A stretch of 64,000 nucleotides of DNA, taken from positions 1-64,000 of the forward strand of contig JAFRQF010000025.1 of NCBI GenBank assembly GCA_017428765.1. The letters run 5' to 3'. Origin of the DNA: Erysipelotrichaceae bacterium. Its GTDB lineage: Bacteria > Bacillota_I > Bacilli_A > Erysipelotrichales > Erysipelotrichaceae. Below, one piece after another: positions 16,319 through 24,075 of this stretch; the stretch's first letter is position 1, and every line of letters starts with the position of its first letter. The position numbers were made by a program, and so were the translations under genes. The notes beneath the pieces were generated by a model that made no database searches, was not told where the DNA came from, and saw only the letters and a list, made by a program, of their open reading frames with translations.

Positions 16319-16931
16319 TATCGGTCAGCCTCTTGCAGATATCGTCAAAGATGTTCAGCGCTTTGATCGAATACTCATCGACCATCCTGATCGCTTCGCT
16401 TGTATAATTGTCCGCATACTCGCGGTCTTTCATGAGCCTGGTGTTGACCAAGATGTTGACATAGGCACCATATAAGACACCGTGTGCCAGCATGACCGAT
16501 GTCGCAGCATCGGAAACGGAGATCTTGGAGCCGATCTGTGAAAGACGTTCATCGATCTCGATGATGCGCATCGCATATTTTAAGATCAGGTAAGGGGAAT
16601 CGGCTGCTTTTCTTAAGCAGTCTTCCATCAGCTGATCGTAGCCCGGAGTATCTTTCGGTAAGGAATACGCCTTGGCGAGAGGCTCAAAAGCTTCCGCGTC
16701 CTTGTTGATGCAGTCGAGCAGGTTGATCCTTAAGATCTCGAGCTCCTTTTTGATCTCGGCAAGTTCGAAGGTATATTCCATATATTTCTTCTTGCCGATC
16801 GTCAGATTGGTGACCATCTCACCTAAGGATGCCGCCAGAGCGCCGACATTGGCGATGACGCCGCCGCCGCCCGGTACAGGCTCTTTGGATGCGGCCAGGA
16901 TGGAAAATTCTTCTAATGTCTTGTTTTTCAT
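16311..16931 (-). CDS. fchA: Methenyltetrahydrofolate cyclohydrolase / cyclodeaminase family (FchA)
   Basis: A 206-residue all-helical enzyme of the formiminotransferase-cyclodeaminase family. The glycine-rich start EPVPGGGGVIANVGALAASL and the later SDAATSVMLAHGVLYGAYVN segment are the family signatures. It is expected to hydrolyse methenyl-THF to 10-formyl-THF, the step missing from the neighbouring FolD. It sits between fhs (1-base gap) and folD (8-base overlap), so the three make one operon for interconverting formate, 10-formyl-THF and methylene-THF. Confidence 0.88.
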   Translation of the reverse strand: MKNKTLEEFSILAASKEPVPGGGGVIANVGALAASLGEMVTNLTIGKKKYMEYTFELAEIKKELEILRINLLDCINKDAEAFEPLAKAYSLPKDTPGYDQLMEDCLRKAADSPYLILKYAMRIIEIDERLSQIGSKISVSDAATSVMLAHGVLYGAYVNILVNTRLMKDREYADNYTSEAIRMVDEYSIKALNIFDDICKRLTDND

Positions 16932-16932
16932 A

Positions 16933-18603
16933 TCAGAACAACCCCGTGATCAAGCCGTTTTCATCGACATCGATCTTTTCGGCTGCCGGAACTTTCGGAA
17001 GACCCGGCATCGTCATGATCTCCCCGGTCAGTGCGACGATAAAGCCGGCACCGGCAGAGACTTTCAGGTTCCTGACGCTGATGCGGAAGTCTTTCGGCGC
17101 ACCGAGCTTGTCAGGATCATCAGAGAAGGAATACTGGGTCTTGGCCATGCAGATAGGAAGATCGCCGAATCCCAGTTTTTCCAATTGTTTCAGCTGTTTC
17201 GGCGCATTGCCGATCAGATCGACACCTTGCGCGTGGTAGATCTTCTTTGCGATCGCATCGAGTTTTTCTTTGATCGTTAAGTCTGTCTCATACGCGAAAG
17301 TGAAATCGTTCTTCGTTTCGCAAAGTTTTACGACTTCTTCCGCCAGAGCGATACCGCCTTGGCCTCCCTTTGCCCAGACCTCGGAAAGGGCAACATTGAC
17401 GCCAAGCTGCCGGCAGCGGTTTTCAATGAGATCGAGTTCGGCTTTGGTGTCGGTAGGGAAGGCATTTATGGCAACGACGCAAGGAAGCTTGTAGACATTG
17501 GTGATGTTGTCGACATGCTGAAGAAGGTTCGGCAGACCTCTTTCCAGTGCTTCCAGGTCTTCACTGGCCAGCTCATCTTTCTTTGCCCCGCCGTGATGTT
17601 TCAATGCTCTAACAGTCGCGACGATGACGACGGCATCCGGCTTGAATCCGGCCATACGGCATTTGATGTCCAGGAACTTCTCCGCTCCCAGATCAGCGCC
17701 GAATCCCGCTTCCGTAACGGCATAGTCACCAAGCTTGAGCGCGAGTTTTGTGGCTGTGATCGAGTTGCAGCCATGGGCGATATTGGCGAACGGTCCGCCA
17801 TGGACGAAGGCCGGTGTGCCTTCCAAAGTCTGTACGAGGTTCGGTTTCAAGGCATCTTTCAATAAGGCAGTCATCGCACCTTGGGCCTTCAGCTGACCGG
17901 CAGTGACCGGTTCGTTGTCATAGGTGTAGGCAACGACGATCCTTGAAAGACGTTCCTTGAGATCGGTGATGTCGGATGCCAGGCATAAGACAGCCATGAC
18001 TTCCGAAGCGACCGTGATATCAAAACCATCTTCTCTCGGCGTGCCATTGGTTCGTCCGCCAAGACCGTCGATAATGTTTCTTAACTGTCTGTCGTTCATG
18101 TCGACAGCTCTTTTCCAGGTGATCCTGCGCGGGTCGATGCGAAGGGCATTTCCCTGCTGGATGTGGTTGTCGAGCATCGCTGCCAGCAGGTTGTTTGCGG
18201 CACCGATGGCATGGAAGTCACCGGTGAAATGCAAGTTGATGTCTTCCATCGGCACGACTTGCGCATAGCCGCCGCCGGCTGCACCGCCCTTGACACCGAA
18301 GACCGGTCCTAAAGACGGTTCTCTTAAGGCAACGACCGATCTCTTGCCGATCTTGCGAAGACCGTCCGCCAGTCCGACGGTGGTCGTCGTTTTTCCTTCA
18401 CCGGCCGGTGTCGGATTGATGGCAGTGACTAAGATCAGCTTGCCGTCTTTTTTGTCTTTGAGTTTTTTCAAAAGGCGATAATCGACTTTCGCCTTGTAAT
18501 TTCCATAGAGTTCCAGATCCTCGTGAGGGATATCGATCTTGTCGGCGATATCGAAGATCATTTCTTTCTTACATGCCTGAGCGATCTGAATATCAGTTAA
18601 CAT
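16933..18603 (-). CDS. fhs: Formate--tetrahydrofolate ligase
   Basis: A 556-residue enzyme that makes 10-formyl-THF from formate, THF and ATP. It shows the family P-loop ([17 protein letters not shown]), the [19 protein letters not shown] region and a conserved [16 protein letters not shown] segment. Length is standard. It is the first gene of the fhs-fchA-folD operon, with AGGAGG (about 18611-18616) before the ATG. It could supply formyl units for purines and initiator tRNA or work in reverse during purine or glycine fermentation. Confidence 0.97.
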   Translation of the reverse strand: MLTDIQIAQACKKEMIFDIADKIDIPHEDLELYGNYKAKVDYRLLKKLKDKKDGKLILVTAINPTPAGEGKTTTTVGLADGLRKIGKRSVVALREPSLGPVFGVKGGAAGGGYAQVVPMEDINLHFTGDFHAIGAANNLLAAMLDNHIQQGNALRIDPRRITWKRAVDMNDRQLRNIIDGLGGRTNGTPREDGFDITVASEVMAVLCLASDITDLKERLSRIVVAYTYDNEPVTAGQLKAQGAMTALLKDALKPNLVQTLEGTPAFVHGGPFANIAHGCNSITATKLALKLGDYAVTEAGFGADLGAEKFLDIKCRMAGFKPDAVVIVATVRALKHHGGAKKDELASEDLEALERGLPNLLQHVDNITNVYKLPCVVAINAFPTDTKAELDLIENRCRQLGVNVALSEVWAKGGQGGIALAEEVVKLCETKNDFTFAYETDLTIKEKLDAIAKKIYHAQGVDLIGNAPKQLKQLEKLGFGDLPICMAKTQYSFSDDPDKLGAPKDFRISVRNLKVSAGAGFIVALTGEIMTMPGLPKVPAAEKIDVDENGLITGLF

Positions 18604-18606
18604 GAT

Positions 18607-18635
18607 AAAACCTCCTATCTTCCTTACTCATTATA
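18607..18635 (-). promoter_or_regulatory. Promoter and ribosome binding site of fhs-fchA-folD
   Basis: On the minus strand a TATAAT (18630-18635) lies about 20 bases before an AGGAGG that precedes the fhs ATG. The -35 position falls in the T-tract of the upstream terminator and is weak. This is a conventional leadered start, unlike folT just upstream. Confidence 0.6.
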
Positions 18636-18651
18636 AGGTATTCGGAAGATA

Positions 18652-18675
18652 TTAAAAAAGAGGGGAGACCCTCTT
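18652..18675 (-). terminator. Intrinsic terminator after folT
   Basis: The stem AAGAGGG/CCCTCTT (18658-18664 with 18669-18675, loop GAGA) is followed on the minus strand by a run of six T. It overlaps the folT stop codon and separates folT from fhs. Confidence 0.85.
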
Positions 18676-19201
18676 AGCTTTGTGAACGAAGTTTCTTCAG
18701 ATAGGAGATCAGTTTCGGTAAGATCGAGGCATAGATGAGCGCCAGGATGATGCCGGCTGCGATCTTCAATAACAGGTTGCCGAATACCAAGGCGAAGGAA
18801 TAATAACCGTAAAGTTTCGAATCGGCATATAAGGCCAGAAGGTTCAGCGATGTGACCAGAAGTGCCGATGCGATGGAGATGAAGATGATCTGTCTGCGGT
18901 CCGTTTCATAGTTTTTCGATCTTGCATAGGCTCCCACCAGCAGTCCGCTCAAGGCATGAGGAAGGATCCATAAAGGTGTGGTAGCCGTGATGCCGTATCC
19001 TGAAAAGAACAGCTGGTAGATGAAAGAGCCGACACCGCCGACGATCAGTCCGTCGATCGGTCCGCCAAAAAGGCCGGCGACCAGGATCGGGAATGCTTCA
19101 AAGGTGAATTTGAAGTTTGCGATCTTTACGGGCGTCAGAATGGATAACACACAATATACGGCGATCAGCATCGCCAGGCTTGTCAGTCTTCTGGTGTTCA
19201 T
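18674..19201 (-). CDS. folT: Folate-family ECF transporter S component
   Basis: A 175-residue membrane protein with five to six predicted helices. It matches the substrate-binding S component FolT of energy-coupling-factor transporters: N-terminal TRRLTSLAMLIAVYCVLS, then a GGPIDGLIVGGVGSFIYQL loop. It would bind folate and work with a shared EcfA-EcfA'-EcfT module, not in this window. Position upstream of fhs-fchA-folD supports a folate substrate. The ATG at 19201 was preferred over a much longer reading frame because only this start gives the known S-component N-terminus; TATAAT lies 7 bases upstream. Confidence 0.85.
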   Translation of the reverse strand: MNTRRLTSLAMLIAVYCVLSILTPVKIANFKFTFEAFPILVAGLFGGPIDGLIVGGVGSFIYQLFFSGYGITATTPLWILPHALSGLLVGAYARSKNYETDRRQIIFISIASALLVTSLNLLALYADSKLYGYYSFALVFGNLLLKIAAGIILALIYASILPKLISYLKKLRSQS

Positions 19202-19208
19202 ATCCTTG

Positions 19209-19214
19209 ATTATA
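19209..19214 (-). promoter_or_regulatory. -10 element of folT placed for a leaderless mRNA
   Basis: TATAAT on the minus strand ends 7 bases before the folT ATG. An AAGGA lies in those 7 bases but is too close to the ATG and would be at or before the transcription start. No THF riboswitch can fit between promoter and start. Confidence 0.55.
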
Positions 19215-19250
19215 TAACAAGGAAGAAAGAAAAGCCTTTTTATGCATATG

Positions 19251-19508
19251 TCAGATATGGAAAATGTATTTGCGGATCTGATAGGCAAGAAAAAGAGTGA
19301 GTATCTTTTCCGGCGTGAAGGGAAGCCAAAGAAAAGAAAGATAAAGCGAAGAAAGGAAGGCCAACAGGCGGATATGAAGCACAGCCCCAAGAAAGGCCCC
19401 CAGATATGCCCATCCGTTGGTGATCATCCAGGCGATGATAAAACAAAGCAGGAAGGTCTTGTTTATATAGATGTCTTTGAATTTCATGATCTTATTTCTG
19501 GTTTCCAT
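19251..19508 (-). CDS. Small membrane protein
   Basis: An 85-residue hydrophobic protein with two to three membrane helices (TFLLCFIIAWMITNGWAYLGAF, then LLAFLSSLYLSFLWL) and the tail TPEKILTLFLAYQIRKYIF. The pattern resembles small uncharacterised membrane proteins of Firmicutes. It lies upstream of folT in the same direction. The ATG has no ribosome site but TACAAT lies 6 bases upstream, as in several other genes here. An in-frame ATG seven codons later is possible. Function unknown. Confidence 0.6.
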   Translation of the reverse strand: METRNKIMKFKDIYINKTFLLCFIIAWMITNGWAYLGAFLGAVLHIRLLAFLSSLYLSFLWLPFTPEKILTLFLAYQIRKYIFHI

Positions 19509-19514
19509 GTCTTT

Positions 19515-19520
19515 ATTGTA
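19515..19520 (-). promoter_or_regulatory. -10 element of the small membrane protein gene
   Basis: TACAAT on the minus strand ends 6 bases before the ATG at 19508. There is no Shine-Dalgarno, so a leaderless transcript is predicted. Confidence 0.5.
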
Positions 19521-19567
19521 GGAAGAAGGGGATTAAGAAATAAGGAGCTGAAAGATTAAGAAGTCAT

Positions 19568-19590
19568 AAAAAAACTCTCTTTCGAGAGTC
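19568..19590 (-). terminator. Intrinsic terminator at the left edge of the tRNA islet
   Basis: The stem ACTCTC/GAGAGT (19574-19579 with 19584-19589, loop TTTC) is followed on the minus strand by seven T. It lies just outside the truncated tRNA-Thr repeat at 19601-19617 and may be the original terminator of the tRNA operon. Confidence 0.8.
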
Positions 19591-19600
19591 ATTTTCAAGA

Positions 19601-19617
19601 TGGTGCCAACTACAGGA
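19601..19617 (-). repeat. 17-base copy of the tRNA-Thr 3' end (att-like repeat)
   Basis: TGGTGCCAACTACAGGA here is identical to the 3' end of the complete tRNA-Thr gene at 20489-20505, covering CCA, the 3' acceptor strand and part of the T arm. Homology ends abruptly on both sides. Direct repeats of a tRNA 3' end are the usual trace of tyrosine-integrase insertion. Confidence 0.75.
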
Positions 19618-19723
19618 TATGGATCCTGCGGTATATTTTATTCATAAACAGAACAGTGGATTGTTGTTCGTATCGATGATCATCAAGTGCTAAGGCCATT
19701 ATCAACTGGCAGACCTGGTATGT

Positions 19724-20233
19724 TTAATTCAGGATTTGACGTTTTATAATCATATTACATCTGCCCCAAGACTCGTCTTTATATTTGAATGCATTAGGAG
19801 TATTTTGCCTTTCGGTAAATCCGGCACCCTCATAGCATCTCTTGGCTCTTGCATTTTCAGGAAACACATTAAGCTGTACAGCCAAAACCTCCGAATCAGT
19901 AAAGGCGTTGCGAACAGCCAGCTTGGTCATTTCTTTTCCGATTCCTTTACCTCGAACAGATGCATCCACTATGACAAACTTAAGCATCCCTTCATGAGTC
20001 TCGTGGTTAAGTGAGTAGCAATAGAATCCAACAACACGTCCTTCATCATTTACCGCAACGAAAGGACTGTCTCCGAATCTCCCTGCTATTTCTGATAGAA
20101 AACTCCTAAGTTTTTCTTTTTCGAGAGGATACGGAATCAGATTTGCGCACCACATCATATGTGTTCTTTCATCTGTGATCCACGTCTTGATCCCATCAAA
20201 ATCATCATCGAGATCAAATGCTCTTATTTTCAT
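19724..20233 (-). CDS. GNAT family N-acetyltransferase (islet gene)
   Basis: A 169-residue acetyl-CoA-dependent acetyltransferase. The motif A segment VRGKGIGKEMTKLA (Q/RxxGxG) binds acetyl-CoA; NVFPENARAKRCYEGAGF is motif B. It lies alone inside a segment bounded by the 17-base tRNA-Thr repeat. Its codons and flanking DNA look more AT-rich than the neighbours by eye, which suggests transfer. AAGGAT precedes the ATG. The substrate is unknown; resistance-type or protein-modifying roles are both possible. Confidence 0.85.
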   Translation of the reverse strand: MKIRAFDLDDDFDGIKTWITDERTHMMWCANLIPYPLEKEKLRSFLSEIAGRFGDSPFVAVNDEGRVVGFYCYSLNHETHEGMLKFVIVDASVRGKGIGKEMTKLAVRNAFTDSEVLAVQLNVFPENARAKRCYEGAGFTERQNTPNAFKYKDESWGRCNMIIKRQILN

Positions 20234-20258
20234 TTCTTCTTATCCTTTTATATCGCTG

Positions 20259-20264
20259 ATTATA
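20259..20264 (-). promoter_or_regulatory. Extended -10 promoter of the islet acetyltransferase
   Basis: On the minus strand TGATATAAT forms an extended -10. It lies about 25 bases before the ATG, leaving room for the AAGGAT ribosome site. The rest of 20265-20450 is AT-rich DNA with no gene that I can support. Confidence 0.55.
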
Positions 20265-20452
20265 TCATGCGGGTAAAAGACTCTTCTATATTATGAAACG
20301 AATGATTTATTAGTTTACGTAATGTGATTGTGGCTAAACATATTTATATTCAAATAATGCTTTTTTATATTTTGAATGAAAATCCCCTATTCTCCACTTT
20401 TTTTGATAGAAAAATGGAGGCATATTTTGGAGGCTAATTGTCTCAGACAAAC

Positions 20453-20478
20453 AAAAAACGCCTTAAATAAGGCGTTTT
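20453..20478 (-). terminator. Intrinsic terminator after the tRNA-Val/tRNA-Thr pair
   Basis: A perfect 11-bp stem AAAACGCCTTA/TAAGGCGTTTT (20455-20465 with 20468-20478) is followed on the minus strand by TTTTTTG and more T. It ends the tRNA transcript within the islet side of the junction. Confidence 0.88.
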
Positions 20479-20488
20479 CTTAATACGC

Positions 20489-20564
20489 TGGTGCCAACTA
20501 CAGGAATCGAACCCGTAACCTACTGATTACAAATCAGTTGCTCTACCTATTGCGCTAAGTTGGC
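20489..20564 (-). tRNA. tRNA-Thr (UGU)
   Basis: A 76-base tRNA with encoded CCA. Acceptor GCCAACT pairs with AGTTGGC, discriminator A; the D arm GCGCAATAGGTAGAGC, anticodon stem CTGAT/ATCAG with loop TTTGTAA (anticodon TGT) and T arm CGGGTTCGATTCCTG are all present. Its last 17 bases are repeated at 19601-19617. Confidence 0.97.
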
Positions 20565-20577
20565 AGGTTTTAAAGAA

Positions 20578-20653
20578 TGGTGGAGGCTACAGGGCTCGAA
20601 CCTGTGACCCCCTGCTTGTAAGGCAGGTGCTCTCCCAACTGAGCTAAGCCTCC
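20578..20653 (-). tRNA. tRNA-Val (UAC)
   Basis: A 76-base tRNA with encoded CCA. Acceptor GGAGGCT pairs with AGCCTCC; D arm AGCTCAGTTGGGAGAGC; anticodon stem CCTGC/GCAGG with loop CTTACAA (anticodon TAC); T arm ACAGGTTCGAGCCCTGT. It lies 13 bases upstream of tRNA-Thr in the same transcript. Confidence 0.97.
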
Positions 20654-20744
20654 CTAATTTGATGCTTAATTATCTTATCACATCGTTTCAAAAATAGTCA
20701 ACGAATAATCTATAATTAATTCATAAATAATCAGGGAGAAAACA

Positions 20745-21182
20745 ATGATACGATGCGCAAGGAAGGAAGATCTCGATGAAGTCTACCGCCTGACCAATTT
20801 ACTGGAAGATACGATCCTGAATTATGGTGATTTTTCAAAGCTCTATCTTTCGGCTCTTGAGAAAGATCTGATACTGATCGCGGAAGAAGAAAGGGTCATC
20901 GGCTATCTGCATATGGCGGTAACGCCGCAGTTTGCCAGAGCCTCTTATATCGGCGAGATACAGGAACTCATCATCGAAGAAGCTTACCGAAACAAGGGCT
21001 ATGGAAGAATGCTTCTGGAAAAGGCGAAGGACTATTGTATGGAACATGAAATAGGGATCATCGAAGTCTTGTCTTCGACATTCAGGAAAGATGCGCATCG
21101 CTTCTATGAAAACAACGGTTTCGAAAACACCGGCTATCGTTTCTTCAATACGGAATGGAAAAAGGGGATACATCATGAATGA
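20745..21182 (+). CDS. GNAT family N-acetyltransferase
   Basis: A 145-residue acetyltransferase. The acetyl-CoA loop is EAYRNKGYGRMLLEKA (R-x-x-G-x-G) at about residues 79-94, and the C-terminal FYENNGFENTGYRF is typical. AGGGAG lies 7 bases before the ATG and a TATAAT about 35 bases upstream. It overlaps the nitroreductase gene by 8 bases. It differs in sequence from the islet acetyltransferase at 19724-20233, so it is not a recent copy. Substrate unknown. Confidence 0.85.
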   Translation: MIRCARKEDLDEVYRLTNLLEDTILNYGDFSKLYLSALEKDLILIAEEERVIGYLHMAVTPQFARASYIGEIQELIIEEAYRNKGYGRMLLEKAKDYCMEHEIGIIEVLSSTFRKDAHRFYENNGFENTGYRFFNTEWKKGIHHE

Positions 21183-21897
21183 AGTCATTCAGACGATCAT
21201 GGATCGAAAATCAGTAAGAGACTACGAAGATAAAGAGATCTTAGAAAAAGAAAAGAGGATGATCTTAGAAGCGGCTTGTGCGGCACCGACCGCAGGCAAC
21301 CAGCAGTTATATACGATCATCGATGTCACGGATCAGGATATCAAGGATGCACTGGTGAAGACCTGCGATGATCAGGAGTTCATCGCCAAGGCAAAAATGG
21401 TCCTTGTCTTCTGTGCCGATATCAGAAAGTGGCATGAGGGATTTGAGGACTGTGACTGCGATCCGCGAGATCGGGGTATTGGCGATCTGTTTCTGGCGAT
21501 GAGCGATACCAATATCGCAGCGCAGAATGCGGTCATCGCGGCACAGTCTTTAGGCATCGGCAGCTGTTATATCGGCGACATCATGGAAAACTACGAGATG
21601 CAAAGAGAACTTCTGAAACTTCCCGATTATGTCTTTCCTTGCGCGATGCTGGTGTTTGGCTATCCTACGAAGTCTCAGCGGGACAGGACGAAAGTCAGAC
21701 GTGCTCCGCTTGAAAGGATCGTGAGTGAAAATAAGTATCCGGACATGGATAAGGAATATCGCAAGGATCTTTTCTATAAGGGAAGCGTGCAGTCCTATGA
21801 AGAGTGGATGAAGGTGTTCTGCAATCGGAAATACAATTCCGATTTCTCCAAAGAGAAGACCCGTTCGGTAAAAGCTTTCTTAAAACAATTTGAATAA
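21175..21897 (+). CDS. Nitroreductase family flavoprotein
   Basis: A 240-residue FMN oxidoreductase. DRKSVRDYEDKEI near the N-terminus and GIGSCYIGDIMENYE in the second half are typical of NfsA/FRP-like nitroreductases that use NAD(P)H to reduce quinones, flavins or nitro compounds. The start at 21175 was chosen because it gives the normal N-terminus and overlaps the upstream stop by 8 bases; a longer frame begins inside the upstream gene. The natural substrate is unknown. Confidence 0.88.
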   Translation: MNEVIQTIMDRKSVRDYEDKEILEKEKRMILEAACAAPTAGNQQLYTIIDVTDQDIKDALVKTCDDQEFIAKAKMVLVFCADIRKWHEGFEDCDCDPRDRGIGDLFLAMSDTNIAAQNAVIAAQSLGIGSCYIGDIMENYEMQRELLKLPDYVFPCAMLVFGYPTKSQRDRTKVRRAPLERIVSENKYPDMDKEYRKDLFYKGSVQSYEEWMKVFCNRKYNSDFSKEKTRSVKAFLKQFE

Positions 21898-21917
21898 GTC
21901 CATTTTTCATATATAAT
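21890..21917 (+). promoter_or_regulatory. Promoter of the nucleoside hydrolase gene (leaderless)
   Basis: TTGAAT (21890-21895), a 16-base spacer and TATAAT (21912-21917) form a good sigma-A promoter. The -10 ends 7 bases before ATG 21925 and overlaps an earlier ATG at 21916, so only the second ATG can be on the transcript. This is the best supported leaderless start in the window. Confidence 0.7.
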
Positions 21918-21924
21918 GGCTGGT

Positions 21925-22866
21925 ATGGAAAAACAGAAACTGATCATCGATACCGACTGCGGCAGCGATGATGCGATGGCGATCGCTCTGGCTCTGAAGG
22001 ATGAAAGGTATGAGATCCTGATGTTTTCGACAGTCGCCGGAAATGTCAGGGCAAAGCAGGCAGCATACAATCTTCTGACGACTCTCAAGATGGCTAATAC
22101 CTATTATCCGAAGGTCTATATCGGAAGCGAGGAGATGCTGAAGCGCGATTTTATCGGTGCGGAAGACACCCATGGCCAGGACGGTATGGGGGATTTGGGA
22201 CTGGTCGATTATTCTCTGGAGCCTGAAAAGGAAGACGGCATCGAGATGATGCTGAAGACGTTGAAGGAAAATAAAGAAAAAAGCATCGATCTGATCACAC
22301 TTGGACCCTTGACCAACATCGCAAAAGCGATACAAAAGGACCCGGAAACCATGCGTCGGGCAAGAAAGATCGTCTCGATGGCTGTGACCGGCAAGGCCGG
22401 CGGCAATGTGACCGATCTTGCGGAGTTCAATGTCTGGGCGGATGCCGAAGCCTTTAAGACGGTGATCGATTTCGGGTTTGAAGATCTTCTGTTCGTGGCT
22501 TGGGACGCTTCGCTTGGCGATTCGGTCCTGGTCAAAGAGGATATCGATAAGATCAGGGACCTGTCGCCTTTGGGAAAGTATTGCATCGACATCAATGTCT
22601 GTCTGCTGAAACTCAACCAGGAACGTTTCCATGAAGACATCCTGGATATGGCGGACCCGGCAGCAATGTTTGCCGCACTTTGTGAAGAAGGCATCGATCA
22701 TTGCGAGGAGTACTTCCTTGATGTCGACCTCACACCGGGAGAGCGATACGGCTATGTCGATATTGATTATGAACATAAACGGAATAAGGGTCCCAAAGCA
22801 AAGATCTGCATGAAATTGAAGGCCGATCTTTATAAAAACTATATTTTTGAGCATTTGAAAGGATGA
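21925..22866 (+). CDS. Inosine/uridine-preferring nucleoside hydrolase
   Basis: A 313-residue enzyme that cleaves the N-glycosidic bond of nucleosides to free base and ribose. The calcium-binding signature DTDCGSDDAMAIALAL at the N-terminus matches the family DTDxGxDDAxA motif. TLGPLTNIAKA and the AEFNVWADAEA segment are also typical. It may feed salvage with free bases, in line with upp elsewhere in the window. The start at 21925 is preferred over the ATG at 21916, which lies inside the -10 element. The TGA lies in a terminator stem. Confidence 0.92.
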   Translation: MEKQKLIIDTDCGSDDAMAIALALKDERYEILMFSTVAGNVRAKQAAYNLLTTLKMANTYYPKVYIGSEEMLKRDFIGAEDTHGQDGMGDLGLVDYSLEPEKEDGIEMMLKTLKENKEKSIDLITLGPLTNIAKAIQKDPETMRRARKIVSMAVTGKAGGNVTDLAEFNVWADAEAFKTVIDFGFEDLLFVAWDASLGDSVLVKEDIDKIRDLSPLGKYCIDINVCLLKLNQERFHEDILDMADPAAMFAALCEEGIDHCEEYFLDVDLTPGERYGYVDIDYEHKRNKGPKAKICMKLKADLYKNYIFEHLKG

Positions 22867-22886
22867 GCGAAGGCTCATCCTTTAAA
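22858..22886. terminator. Bidirectional intrinsic terminator
   Basis: An 11-bp stem (22858-22868 with 22873-22883, loop GAAG) contains the TGA of the nucleoside hydrolase gene and touches the TAA of the convergent TraB-like gene. Short U-tracts occur on both strands. Confidence 0.8.
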
Positions 22887-24045
22887 GTGATTCGATGAAT
22901 TTGGCAACGACATCGATGCCGGAGATCAGCGTGCCGATCGAAGAGAACAGATTGGCGAAGATGACGACCATCAGGGTCCTTGTTACCCGGTTCTTCCAGA
23001 AACCTTTGAAAGAAGCGGTATCTTCGCTGAGATCTTCGAAGTCTTTGACTTTCGGTTTGCGCAGATACGCCTCGACCAGTCCTGCAAACCAGCCGGCTGC
23101 CAGAAGCGGATTGAGGGAAGTGATCGGTGACATGACAAATGCCGTCAGGATCGAAAGCGGATGGCCCAGCGCCAGTAAGACGCCTAATGCACTGAGAGAG
23201 CCGTTCCACAGGATCCAGGAGCGGATCTGGGAAAGTCCGAGATCTCTGTTGTTGAAGATGGTGATGGCGATCATCAGAACAAGGATCGCCGGGATCAGAT
23301 ATTTGATATAGGATGCGAATCCTTTTTTCTTCTCTACGACTTCCAGAGTCTTCAGGTCGGTATCTTCTTCGATGTGCCTTGCGATGCCTGCCGCATGGGC
23401 GGCACCGATGATGGCGACGACCTTCTTGCCGGGAGCCGTTTTGATCTTCTGTGCCAGATATTTGTCTCTTTCGTCGACCAGGACTTCCTTGACGGTCGGG
23501 AACTCTTTGGAAATGTCCAATAAAGCAGCTTCCAGAGCGTCGGCTTCCTTGAGCTTGGCGAGATCTTCTTCCGAGATCTCTTCGTCTTCGAAGATCGAAC
23601 CGATGATGGCGGTAAGCAGCTTCACTTTTTCCTTGCCTTGCAGCTTCGCCCAGATACGGGAGAAGGTCGTTTTGATCGGACGGTCAGCCAGGACGAGGTT
23701 TTTGTGTTTTTCTTCTGCCAGTCTGATGCCTTCGATCATTTCGGCGCCGGAAGTCGAACCCAAAGAGCTGGCCATCCTTTTCTGGAAGGAGGACAGGATC
23801 AGGTTGACCATCAGGAATCCGACCTGTTTATCTTTGATGATCTTGACGATGTCGGTCTCCCGCCATGCTTCAGGATCTTTCAGTTTCTGATATCTTTGTT
23901 CATCCAGCTCGATGCAGATGGAATCGGGGTCGATCTCATTGACACAGGCATCGACATCTTCCACGGAAGACTTGGATACATGGGCCGTTTTGACCAGATA
24001 GATCTGCTTCTCGCCGCAGCTTAGTTCCACTATATTTTCACGCAT
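22882..24045 (-). CDS. TraB/PrgY-family membrane protein
   Basis: A 387-residue protein. Residues 1-235 match the TraB/GumN domain: KTAHVSKSSVEDVD near the start, an ICIELDEQRY segment and the conserved GAAHAAGI near 230. Residues 255-385 hold about four membrane helices (YLIPAILVLMIAITIF and others). PrgY and TraB reduce peptide-pheromone activity in enterococci, and related proteins may be membrane proteases, but function here is unknown. The ATG at 24045 was chosen because it opens the conserved domain and lies 6 bases after TATAAT; a longer upstream frame antisense to the HD gene is not credible. Confidence 0.82.
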   Translation of the reverse strand: MRENIVELSCGEKQIYLVKTAHVSKSSVEDVDACVNEIDPDSICIELDEQRYQKLKDPEAWRETDIVKIIKDKQVGFLMVNLILSSFQKRMASSLGSTSGAEMIEGIRLAEEKHKNLVLADRPIKTTFSRIWAKLQGKEKVKLLTAIIGSIFEDEEISEEDLAKLKEADALEAALLDISKEFPTVKEVLVDERDKYLAQKIKTAPGKKVVAIIGAAHAAGIARHIEEDTDLKTLEVVEKKKGFASYIKYLIPAILVLMIAITIFNNRDLGLSQIRSWILWNGSLSALGVLLALGHPLSILTAFVMSPITSLNPLLAAGWFAGLVEAYLRKPKVKDFEDLSEDTASFKGFWKNRVTRTLMVVIFANLFSSIGTLISGIDVVAKFIESL

Positions 24046-24051
24046 AAAGAT

Positions 24052-24069
24052 ATTATAGCATTGTATAAT
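24052..24069. promoter_or_regulatory. Back-to-back -10 elements of a divergent leaderless pair
   Basis: Minus-strand TATAAT (24052-24057, extended by TGC) ends 6 bases before ATG 24045. Plus-strand TATAAT (24064-24069) ends 6 bases before GTG 24076. Only 6 bases separate the two hexamers, so the two RNA polymerases cannot bind at once and the promoters should compete. Confidence 0.62.
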
Positions 24070-24075
24070 TAAGAG

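Noticed and set aside
18604..19250. THF or other riboswitch controlling folT or fhs
   Set aside because: The folT -10 is 7 bases from the ATG and the fhs leader is only about 25 bases. Neither leaves room for an aptamer.
19202..19390. Upstream extension of FolT by 63 residues
   Set aside because: It overlaps the small membrane protein gene in another frame and does not resemble an ECF S component N-terminus; ATG 19201 fits better.
19242..19559. Plus-strand reading frame of 105 residues
   Set aside because: It lies antisense to the small membrane protein gene, which has a coherent helix pattern and a -10 element. The plus frame is low in hydrophobic structure and lacks a ribosome site.
19618..19723. 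Possible remnant gene between the tRNA-Thr fragment and the islet acetyltransferase
   Set aside because: No reading frame in either direction gives recognisable protein sequence, so I only note it as noncoding islet DNA.
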